This document shows positions 51,132 through 58,648 of a stretch of 64,000 nucleotides of DNA, piece by piece. A program made the translations under genes and the position numbers. Position 1 is the first letter of the stretch. Each line of letters begins with the position of its first letter. Source of the DNA: a virus; IMG/VR virus record IMGVR_UViG_3300018411_000019, positions 1 to 64,000 of that record; one strand, written 5' to 3'. The notes beneath the pieces were generated by a model that was not told where the DNA came from, made no database searches, and saw only the letters and a list, made by a program, of their open reading frames with translations.

Positions 51132-51839
51132 ATGGCCAGTCGTCAAGAAGTCACTGCCTTCATCGTAGAGTCGCTGGCAGGCATCATTCCTGGTGATCGG
51201 TATAATGCCGATCTGGCCGAGAAGCGCCTCAATGCCATGGGTGATGAGGAATTCGATCAGTATATTCGGGCACTGGCTAAACCCAGTACCGAAGATGAGC
51301 GAGTGCATCAGGAAATCATACCGTTCTACTCCCCTAACCTGAAAGACCCCCGCATCACCATGGAGAGTCTGATGCAGGTGGCGGAGAAGATTAAACACCC
51401 GCTCTTTGAGCGCATCTGGCTGACTGACCCTCAGACCAACGAGACCTTCCTCACGCCGCATAGCTACCTGATTCTGGACATGATGGTCCGTCGTCAGGCC
51501 CAGATGCTGACCAAGAAATCTTCGATCCCAGAAAACACTCGCCACGTTGACGAGATGACCGGTCAGGTGACAGGTAAGTCTAAGGGCTCTAAGATTTCCT
51601 TCCCAGAGTTTCAATCACAGCTATCGCAGGGGTTGGAACAGACGCTGGTGGAAGAAGTCAAGGTACGAGCCGGTGACCGCATGGCACAGGTCGAGTTTGA
51701 TCGGCAACTGATCGAGAACGGTGAAGCGTCTCTGGAAGATGTCACTGCAGGCGGCGGTGTGACCAAGTCTACATCCAGCGTGGCCAACTGGTTGCGAGGG
51801 ATGATGATCGATAACAACCTGGATGATGTGGGCCCATGA
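51132..51839 (+). CDS. RNA polymerase beta-chain C-terminal-like protein
   Basis: 235 residues from the ATG at 51132 (GAGG upstream). The central part follows the order of the C-terminal region of bacterial beta: a TDPQTNETF strand like TGEPF, a hydrophobic strand and VRRQAQMLTKK where beta has DDKMHARS, TGQVTGKSKGSKISFPE where beta has TQQPLGGKAQxGGQRFGE, then SQGLEQTLVEEVKVRAGD where beta has AAYTLQEMLTVKSDD. phiKZ-type phages encode split beta and beta' chains. Here only a part is present, so the remaining chains should be elsewhere in the genome. The match is by eye and needs a profile search. Confidence 0.5.
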   Translation: MASRQEVTAFIVESLAGIIPGDRYNADLAEKRLNAMGDEEFDQYIRALAKPSTEDERVHQEIIPFYSPNLKDPRITMESLMQVAEKIKHPLFERIWLTDPQTNETFLTPHSYLILDMMVRRQAQMLTKKSSIPENTRHVDEMTGQVTGKSKGSKISFPEFQSQLSQGLEQTLVEEVKVRAGDRMAQVEFDRQLIENGEASLEDVTAGGGVTKSTSSVANWLRGMMIDNNLDDVGP

Positions 51840-52321
51840 ATACAGCCGACAACGATAAGCTTATCCTGGATAAGTTGCTGATAGCCGTCAAGGATTGGAA
51901 ACGGATCTTCCTTTCCGATCCGGTCAATGAAGCATTGGGGCTTGAAGAAGTCCTGACCGAACACCTGGTTCGACTCCGTCGCATTCGCTGGTATGCCATT
52001 GGTGGACCCGTTGCAGTCGAGAAGCTATGGCGCGAATACGTCGAGGTGGAAGACTACACCGGTGAAATGAAAAACGCCATTCTGGATTTTTACATGAATG
52101 GTGCGACCTACATGTGGCTGGCGACTCCGGCCGTACAGTTGCAGAAAGAGTCGTTCATCGGTCATCTCTGCAACGTGCTGGCATGGGTGCGCTCAAGTCC
52201 ACTGGTACCCGAATACGTGCGTGAGTACGCTCACGATTACGACTCATTCCAGAAGCTGCTGAAAGAGAATCACTGGATCTTGTTGATGATCCTGCTGTCG
52301 ATCACCCCTGTCGATCAGTAA
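51836..52321 (+). CDS. Unknown protein
   Basis: 161 residues with an ATGA overlap to the polymerase-like gene, so the two are translated together. It is helical, with no membrane span except a weakly hydrophobic C-terminus (HWILLMILLSITPVDQ). It may be a partner subunit. No motif is known. Confidence 0.55.
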   Translation: MNTADNDKLILDKLLIAVKDWKRIFLSDPVNEALGLEEVLTEHLVRLRRIRWYAIGGPVAVEKLWREYVEVEDYTGEMKNAILDFYMNGATYMWLATPAVQLQKESFIGHLCNVLAWVRSSPLVPEYVREYAHDYDSFQKLLKENHWILLMILLSITPVDQ

Positions 52322-52362
52322 TCTTTATAACGATACATTATCAAGTTGTTGATGAGGTCCTT

Positions 52363-53163
52363 ATGTCCCCTGATAGCAGCTACGTTCTCCTCTTGGATCT
52401 CGATGCGCTCATGGATACCCGCATGGGAACTCTGATGCTTCTTGATCCGGAGTTGAGCAAGACTCTGTCGCCTGAGAAGTACCGTGCCCGAACCATGGAT
52501 GATTTCGAAGAGATCACCGATGGCCGTGTCACCAACAAAGCGTTCCAGGAACGCTACGCCAAGCGCGACTATGACGTCTTGCGGCGCTCTATTGTCACCG
52601 GGGTCCTGCCGGTTCTTCTGACGTACATCGCAGGTCTTGAGGAACGTCTGGTTAGACAGGTGGATGTGGCCGGCATTCGGATCGACCTAAACATCTGGCC
52701 GTACAGTCTGCCCGGTCCCCTGATCGAGATGTACAAGAACTGCCTTACAGCTCTGGTTCCACCTTACGTCGAGGTGCATGTTGTCTCCCACTCGCCTGAG
52801 TCGCTGTCTCCGGAGGCCCTCAGTCGTCAGTACAGTGGGTGGGTCACTTACCACTTTCACCCGTGGCTGGAGCTGCACAACGAAACCCTGCTGGTTAAAC
52901 CCATTAACGGGGTTTCGGTCATACTCCCCAAGCTCTACTACCGAGAGCTTGGGGAGGAAGATGAGCTGACAGGGGAATTGCAGGGGGCTGATCGACACGG
53001 GCTACTGGAGCTGGTGATGGAAGATTACATCCACCTGGAGCATATCCCGGTAAGTGATTTTAGCTTCATCGTCCCCGGCACTTATCGTCTACCGGAAGAT
53101 CAGTCGTCACCGGTCAAACGCGAGGCTTCAGAGGCTTCTACCGAAGTCACGAAGTCGTCGTAG
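52363..53163 (+). CDS. Unknown protein, possibly HAD-like
   Basis: 266 residues with GATGAGG before the ATG. The start, YVLLLDLDALMDTRMGTL, resembles the first motif of HAD phosphatases (DxD), but I cannot find the later HAD motifs clearly. A later strand VEVHVVSHSPESLS could be motif II (Ser). The C-terminus is Ser/Glu-rich and overlaps by 64 bases the end of a convergent gene. A nucleotidase or kinase-phosphatase role is possible but unproven. Confidence 0.5.
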   Translation: MSPDSSYVLLLDLDALMDTRMGTLMLLDPELSKTLSPEKYRARTMDDFEEITDGRVTNKAFQERYAKRDYDVLRRSIVTGVLPVLLTYIAGLEERLVRQVDVAGIRIDLNIWPYSLPGPLIEMYKNCLTALVPPYVEVHVVSHSPESLSPEALSRQYSGWVTYHFHPWLELHNETLLVKPINGVSVILPKLYYRELGEEDELTGELQGADRHGLLELVMEDYIHLEHIPVSDFSFIVPGTYRLPEDQSSPVKREASEASTEVTKSS

Positions 53164-53615
53164 TTTACCGGTTGTGTACCTTGGGTTGTTACGTCGGGCA
53201 CCAGCACCGGAGCGGGTAATTCCGCCTCCGGTCGCTGGACCGGCGGTATCGACTGGCCAGTTGCCAGATCGAGAAGGAACGGGTTCTTCCCACCGAGCAT
53301 ACGCAGCAACTCATTCTGGGCTTGCGCCAGGCGTTCAGACTCGCTGACCTGCCGCTCATCGACATCGATCTTGCGGGTAGTCAGGGCAGCTTGATCAAGG
53401 TCACGCAGGACTTGCAAGAGGGTGTTTGAATCTTTATCGACACTCGGAACGCCACTCTTGAGGTGTTTCTGAACCATCGCCAGGCGGATGCTCTGGGTGG
53501 TCTTGATGACATCGGATGGGTCGACCGATGCATTGATGTTCATCGGCATCTCGGTCAGATATTCAGCATCAGTAACAGGCATCAGATCCCCTTCGAGGGG
53601 ATTTATCTCGGACAT
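53100..53615 (-). CDS. Unknown coiled-coil-type protein
   Basis: 171 residues from the ATG at 53615 (CTGGAG upstream). It is acidic, with a helical middle (LLQVLRDLDQAALTTRK, ERLAQAQNELLRMLGG) and a proline-rich C-terminus. The last 64 bases are antisense to the end of the gene at 52363-53163. A scaffold or small-terminase role is possible by shape, but I cannot support a name. Confidence 0.5.
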   Translation of the reverse strand: MSEINPLEGDLMPVTDAEYLTEMPMNINASVDPSDVIKTTQSIRLAMVQKHLKSGVPSVDKDSNTLLQVLRDLDQAALTTRKIDVDERQVSESERLAQAQNELLRMLGGKNPFLLDLATGQSIPPVQRPEAELPAPVLVPDVTTQGTQPVNYDDFVTSVEASEASRLTGDD

Positions 53616-53679
53616 GGTAAAATCTCCAGGAAAAGACAGTAATCCATAGGATCTTGTGAGAAGTACGTCAGGAACCCAC

Positions 53680-54162
53680 ATGCTGACTTCAATATTCCCA
53701 TGGTGGCGGCGTAAAAAACCAGCCTCCATCACCCAAGGCCTCACCATTTATGAACTCATCCAATTTCATCTAGGAGAACTCCATGAACTGAACCTGAAGA
53801 AATTCTCACCCGCAAAGGCCCAGTCCACAATGCTTGCATGTACCACCCGCAACTTAGAGGAGCTGGAGAAATTACTCATCGAAGCGTCTATCTTTGTCAG
53901 CAAGGGACAGTATCTTCCTGAATCATGGAAAGGTCGATCCACCCGAAAGCGTGAGACATCGTTAGACCACTACATCACAGAAGACAATGACCTCATCCAC
54001 CCACTGGACTGGATTGAGTTGCAACGTCACCACATCCTTAAACTCACGGACGCTATCCAGAAAATGGATCGAGCTGATGCTGAGTACTACCAACGTAAAA
54101 CCAACTTTATCATTGAGGATCTGAATGCTCTGGTTGCGGCCAGTCGTTTGTGTCTGAAGTGA
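53680..54162 (+). CDS. Unknown helical protein
   Basis: 160 residues from the ATG at 53680 (CAGGAACCCAC upstream). It starts MLTSIFPWWRRKKPASIT, an aromatic and basic N-terminus that could bind a membrane surface, then is entirely helical. It is first in a group of three same-strand genes. Family unknown. Confidence 0.55.
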   Translation: MLTSIFPWWRRKKPASITQGLTIYELIQFHLGELHELNLKKFSPAKAQSTMLACTTRNLEELEKLLIEASIFVSKGQYLPESWKGRSTRKRETSLDHYITEDNDLIHPLDWIELQRHHILKLTDAIQKMDRADAEYYQRKTNFIIEDLNALVAASRLCLK

Positions 54163-54181
54163 TCCACCTAGGTACTTAACC

Positions 54182-54766
54182 ATGAGCAAAGAGCAACAAC
54201 GCATGATGGAGGATCGGGATAAGCTGCTGAATGAAGCAGGTAATCCATTGACCTACCTCTTTCGTAAGATTCTTCGTGACTGGCCTGCAGGATCGGGAGA
54301 CTGGCCCAGCGGTGTGGAAGCCAAGAATTGGAACATGCGTCTCACGCGCTTTCTAAACAGCCACCTTAGCCGGTGTCCGAAGAACCCCAAGGACATTGGC
54401 CAGGAACGCAACAACTTTAACCGGGCAATTTCCAAGACCCAGATGACCTTCAAGACGTTTCAGAAGGCCCTTCAGATTCTTGGACCACTCAAATATAGTA
54501 TGAGTGTCACGTTGCTGCTCCGCAACGGCGAGGAGATCACCATCTCCACACCGATGTTTAAGAACCCATATGCGATCATCGATGAGCTGTCCTCGGCTGT
54601 CTCTAACACAGGCATGTCACCGGAAAACGACATCGAAGACTACGATCAGGACCAAGACCTGACCGCCGATGCTGTTGACCATTCAATCGATCAGATCCAA
54701 ATCCCAGAAGGCAGCGAAGGTCAGGCGTTTGTTACCCGCCGCCGACGGACGTACCGCAATGACTAG
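54182..54766 (+). CDS. Unknown protein
   Basis: 194 residues. The first two thirds are basic and helical (LTRFLNSHLSRCPKNPKD), then comes a beta part with SMSVTLLLRNGEEITISTPM, and a very acidic stretch (DIEDYDQDQDLTADAVD) before a basic end (TRRRRTYRND). The charge blocks suggest nucleic-acid or protein binding. It sits in the same operon as its neighbours. Confidence 0.55.
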   Translation: MSKEQQRMMEDRDKLLNEAGNPLTYLFRKILRDWPAGSGDWPSGVEAKNWNMRLTRFLNSHLSRCPKNPKDIGQERNNFNRAISKTQMTFKTFQKALQILGPLKYSMSVTLLLRNGEEITISTPMFKNPYAIIDELSSAVSNTGMSPENDIEDYDQDQDLTADAVDHSIDQIQIPEGSEGQAFVTRRRRTYRND

Positions 54767-54816
54767 AACGACCAAGTCGCGTGCTGCCCACCTATAGGTT
54801 TTACAGGACCACTATA

Positions 54817-55380
54817 ATGACCCTCGACGCATTGCAAAAACAGGACACCCAACCCATCCAACCGAAAAACGATGGGATTGACCACATCAATGTCTATTCG
54901 CGTGGTGCCACTGCACTTGGCCGTGCATTGTCCAATCTGTCGGACTGCAACATTGAGCACCCCTACTTCGGACACTTCCGGACACTGGAAGGCCTGTGGT
55001 TCTACATGAAGACCGGTTTCAAAGATGATTCGTTCCGGATTGTGAAAGGTATGACCGCTCGCGATCAAGGCAAGCGGATGCCGAGTGATTACTATCCCCT
55101 GTTCAGCAAGATGTTCAAGCTGGGGATGCTCGAAAAACTCGAACGCAATCCCCAACTGCAACGTGATCTGGTCGAGAACGAACTGCCCTTGGCGCACTAT
55201 TACGTGTACCATACCAAAGTCATTGTCCAGGATCGCCATCAGTGGCAGCTGGACTATTGGGCACTGTTGCGCTCGGCACTGAAGAGCACCGGCTCGTTGA
55301 ACGTCATCCGTCAGGAACTGCAAGAGGAAATCAAGTACCACCTCAGCAACCCGAAAGAATGTCCGAAAGACGACATCTGA
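54817..55380 (+). CDS. NADAR/YbiA-like protein
   Basis: 187 residues from the ATG at 54817. INVYSRGATALGRALSNLSD, then IEHPYFGHFRTLEGLWFYMKTG, is similar in order to YbiA/NADAR proteins (LSNF, a short strand, then a helix beginning with E and containing aromatic residues). RIVKGMTARDQGKRM fits the Gly-Lys helix. NADAR enzymes act on ADP-ribose-linked or NAD-related molecules, and phages could use them against NAD-based defences. The match is by motif only and the C-terminal half is unlike YbiA. Confidence 0.45.
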   Translation: MTLDALQKQDTQPIQPKNDGIDHINVYSRGATALGRALSNLSDCNIEHPYFGHFRTLEGLWFYMKTGFKDDSFRIVKGMTARDQGKRMPSDYYPLFSKMFKLGMLEKLERNPQLQRDLVENELPLAHYYVYHTKVIVQDRHQWQLDYWALLRSALKSTGSLNVIRQELQEEIKYHLSNPKECPKDDI

Positions 55381-55392
55381 CACACCGGATGC

Positions 55393-55408
55393 GGGGCCTT
55401 AGGGCCCC
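55393..55408 (+). terminator. Hairpin terminator with pyrimidine run
   Basis: GGGGCC and GGCCCC pair around a short TTAG loop, 12 bases after the stop at 55380, followed by a T/C-rich run to 55433. Confidence 0.65.
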
Positions 55409-55447
55409 TCTTCCTCCTTTTCTTTTTTGTTTGTTCGAGATCCAGTC

Positions 55448-56455
55448 ATGAGCCTGATTTCCATTCCATTATTTAAGACGGACAATACCGAAAAACTTGA
55501 AGTGGCTGACGCATACGACGTGGCCAATGAACGCCCCATCAACAAGATTTACCAAGCCAGTAAGAAGAAAGCTGGCGAGCTTTACTTTCGAGCCGGGGGT
55601 GTCAATGGTGTCACAAGTGGCCTGACTAACATTCTTCTGTCTAAGCAAGCCGGTGCCAGTGGAGCACAGCTACTGGAACAGGGACTCGGGATGTTTGGGA
55701 CCAGTTCAACTGGTCTGCTGCGTACAGTGGGCGGTGGTGTACTGGATAAGGCCGCCAAGTTCATCGACCTTGACCCAGCCCTTGCCAGTAAGATCAAACG
55801 TACTTCCGATGGGCTACTGACCACGGTTACCAATGGCAACTTGAAAGACATCAGTCAGTATGGCAACGTCGCCAGTCTGATGGGTGATCTGAGCGGTAAT
55901 CCTGAAATATCCAGGATGATCAATGTCGGTTTTGAGTCTGCAGTCTGGGGTGCAGCCTTCACTGAAGCCAATAGCTTCGGCACGTATGACTACTACGAGT
56001 CAGTAAGGAGCCATGTAGACCCTGACGTGTACCATCAGGCGGTTATCTACTCGTTACCCTCCGTAGCTACCTCTGGGTCGGTAGATGCGCTTAAACAAGC
56101 GCTGAGGGCCTTGAATCCCGAAGTCATATTGGCCAACCAGCCAGGCTTCATTGAGATGTTCTTCAGTCAGTTCAAGTTACCCGAACCACACCCGACTGAC
56201 ATGGCAGCCTTCTCCAACGACCTGGTCGAGAACCTGACCCTGTTGGACCCCCACTGGTACATCCACTCGGCTGACACCACACCTGTGGTCTACGATCTCA
56301 AATACCTGACCAAGGTCACACCGGATGCGTTGCGGGTACTCTCTATCCATCCGGTCATCGGTCCTCTTGTTCAGATCGCGCCTAATTTCCAAGCGGTCTC
56401 AGTGGCCGAAGTGATCCGTTCACAATTCCCAAAGATGGTCACCAATCTCAAATAA
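55448..56455 (+). CDS. Probable virion structural protein
   Basis: 335 residues from the ATG at 55448. The first 150 residues have Gly/Ser-rich helices (GLTNILLSKQAGASGAQLLEQ, LLRTVGGGVLDKAAKFID) of the type seen in tail sheath-initiator or tape-associated proteins, the second half is mixed. There is no membrane span. It converges on the large structural gene at 56501 and ends before the second copy of the 35 bp terminator. Confidence 0.6.
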   Translation: MSLISIPLFKTDNTEKLEVADAYDVANERPINKIYQASKKKAGELYFRAGGVNGVTSGLTNILLSKQAGASGAQLLEQGLGMFGTSSTGLLRTVGGGVLDKAAKFIDLDPALASKIKRTSDGLLTTVTNGNLKDISQYGNVASLMGDLSGNPEISRMINVGFESAVWGAAFTEANSFGTYDYYESVRSHVDPDVYHQAVIYSLPSVATSGSVDALKQALRALNPEVILANQPGFIEMFFSQFKLPEPHPTDMAAFSNDLVENLTLLDPHWYIHSADTTPVVYDLKYLTKVTPDALRVLSIHPVIGPLVQIAPNFQAVSVAEVIRSQFPKMVTNLK

Positions 56456-56465
56456 GCGCATAACA

Positions 56466-56487
56466 GGGAGGGGCAGCTGCCCCTCCC
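56466..56487. terminator. Palindromic terminator, copy 2 of an identical pair
   Basis: The same 11-pair palindrome as at 42187-42208, and identical over 35 bases including CATA and TATG. It separates convergent genes. Confidence 0.85.
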
Positions 56488-56500
56488 CTTATGCTGGATG

Positions 56501-58591
56501 TTACTGTCTGTCGGTGGCCATCGAGATAGCCTTGGCACCTTCGCCAAGCAGACCCGACATCGCCCACATGGCTGCACGCTCTGGCGACTGGGTGTCGTCG
56601 AATGCAGCTTGCTGACGCGCCAGTCGCAAAGCCCATTTACGCACGATGTTGATCTCAGCCTCCAACGGAATGCCAGCCAGAATCGACAAGTAGTCCGTGT
56701 AGTTGTTATCGTCATCGTACGTTGAACCCAGCATGACCGATGCAATGTTCTCACCGACCTGCCCACCCTGAGAGAAGTCATAGCCATTCAACCAACCGAT
56801 AGAACCACCTACCGCGTAACCGGCCGCCTGGATGGCCTTGTCCGAATACTCGAACGACGGGTTGATAGGCATGTTGACTGCACTGGTCAAATCAATCAAG
56901 CCCAACTGGACATCGACACCCAAGAAGGCGCCATTGTTGGTCCAGCCCACATCACCCACGCCACGAGTAAAGGTCACCGAATCCACAATGGCCAGACGCG
57001 AATGCGCACGACCTTGAGCAAAGTACTCAACGAGGAACGGGGAAGTGTGAGAAGATTTACCGGTGGACAGTGGAACCGCCATGGCAAAGATGCAACTCAT
57101 CGGCAGAATCAAGTTCTGTAGACGAGAGATCGGATCACCATAGGGCGAACGCAATGGAATGTTCAGCGACAGTTTGTTGAAGTCACAGCTTGAACTGTCC
57201 CAGACCTTAGGGATATCCACATAGGCAGAACCGGCCAACTGGGCTAGGCCTTGAATACCCAGTCCTGTAGCAGTACCTGACATGAAACCCTTGAAGGCTT
57301 CTACCGCACCGCCGATGATCCCGGCTCCATCAATGTTGCCATCGAACATGCTGAATCGGGTTTCACGGGCACTGGCCGAGATGCTGTTGATCTGGCTGCT
57401 GATTGACGGTTCCTTGGTGCTATTATTGAACGACTCGGATTGCGTTCCGGTGAAGTCCACCCGCAGGCTCAGGAACTCGGAACCCATTCTGGCTTCTGCC
57501 ATAAATGCATCGGCAGTACGCTCAACGATGCCGTCTTCCATTCGGCCGACTTTCTCAACCTTAGCCTCAGCGAGGAGTTCTTCGCCTTCCTTGATTTGCC
57601 CGAGCATCTCACTTTTTCGCCAGATCTCCACGTAGTTGTCTAGCGTGGCATCCATGTTGTTGACGCCTGTGATGACATCATTCATGTCATCGCCGTACAT
57701 GCGTCGCTTAAAGATGGCCTGAATCTCTTCTTTAGAGTTGACCTTATCCAATTCACCATTGAGTAATTCGCGGCGATGGTTGACCAGACGCTGACCACGT
57801 TGAGCCACGGCAAATACGTCGATACCGCCATTCTTCCGGTAGATCGATGGGATCATCCGGTGCATGTTCTTAATATCGTTCTGGTCGATGCCATTTTCTT
57901 TGTTGTAGATGGGTTTGTTACCCTCGAACAAAGGTCGTTCGATGATGCCCATGTTCGCTGCAATACCGTTAACCATCGAGCTGACTGCTTGCCAGTAAGG
58001 CAACATGGCAGGTTTGAGGTAGTAGTATTTTGACGCCGGCCGACGCAGGAAGAACCGGATGGCTTTACCGGCCACACCTGCAACCATGATGAACGGCATC
58101 AGTGGAATCGTTGCCACTGTACCTACTGCCCAGCCCAAGGTGTAGAAGAACCCTGGTGCACGACCAGTCCGCGCCATGGACGAGGCAGGAACCGAGTAAT
58201 AGTTGGTGTAGAACTGAGTCAGGCTGTTGAACTGCGGAAAGCCCATGCGAAAGTGTACAACCTGCATGTTGTCGTCAATCTTCTCGCTGTAGGTACGACC
58301 CATGCCATTACACCCTTTCGGGTCAGTGCTGTGACTGCGCGATACCTTCGGGAGCAGGGTCGATGATCCTCGACCGTGCTGATTGGTAAACAGGTTGTGT
58401 TTCAGGTCTGCATACCGAGTGAACTGAGGGAGAGGGTTGATGACAAAGTTTCCACCTAGGGTGGTGTCGTTGGCCTTCTGCATCGAGGTGGAATAAATTC
58501 GGTTGACGACCGCAGCATTACCCCCGATGATGGTATCGGCAGGCAGCAAGAAGGCTGATTTAACCCAACTGTCGTCGAGGATATTGTCCAT
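56501..58591 (-). CDS. Large virion protein, 696 residues
   Basis: It lies immediately downstream of the giant transglycosylase gene. A hydrophobic stretch near residues 150-185 (FFYTLGWAVGTVATIPLMPF and on) could cross a membrane or pack in the tail tube. The middle is helical and charged, and the C-terminal 250 residues are Gly/Ser-rich beta. No enzyme motif. The neighbour and size suggest a tail or tape-measure-associated protein that interacts with the host envelope. Confidence 0.65.
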   Translation of the reverse strand: MDNILDDSWVKSAFLLPADTIIGGNAAVVNRIYSTSMQKANDTTLGGNFVINPLPQFTRYADLKHNLFTNQHGRGSSTLLPKVSRSHSTDPKGCNGMGRTYSEKIDDNMQVVHFRMGFPQFNSLTQFYTNYYSVPASSMARTGRAPGFFYTLGWAVGTVATIPLMPFIMVAGVAGKAIRFFLRRPASKYYYLKPAMLPYWQAVSSMVNGIAANMGIIERPLFEGNKPIYNKENGIDQNDIKNMHRMIPSIYRKNGGIDVFAVAQRGQRLVNHRRELLNGELDKVNSKEEIQAIFKRRMYGDDMNDVITGVNNMDATLDNYVEIWRKSEMLGQIKEGEELLAEAKVEKVGRMEDGIVERTADAFMAEARMGSEFLSLRVDFTGTQSESFNNSTKEPSISSQINSISASARETRFSMFDGNIDGAGIIGGAVEAFKGFMSGTATGLGIQGLAQLAGSAYVDIPKVWDSSSCDFNKLSLNIPLRSPYGDPISRLQNLILPMSCIFAMAVPLSTGKSSHTSPFLVEYFAQGRAHSRLAIVDSVTFTRGVGDVGWTNNGAFLGVDVQLGLIDLTSAVNMPINPSFEYSDKAIQAAGYAVGGSIGWLNGYDFSQGGQVGENIASVMLGSTYDDDNNYTDYLSILAGIPLEAEINIVRKWALRLARQQAAFDDTQSPERAAMWAMSGLLGEGAKAISMATDRQ

Positions 58592-58616
58592 GGGTGACCT
58601 CTTAAAAATAGAAAAG

Positions 58617-58644
58617 AGAGTGAGGGGATTGCTCCCCTCACTCT
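58617..58644 (-). terminator. Hairpin between two virion genes
   Basis: An 11-pair perfect stem AGAGTGAGGGG / CCCCTCACTCT with a 6-base loop lies between the stop at 58649 and the next start at 58591. It could limit read-through into the next gene. Confidence 0.7.
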
Positions 58645-58648
58645 GTGG

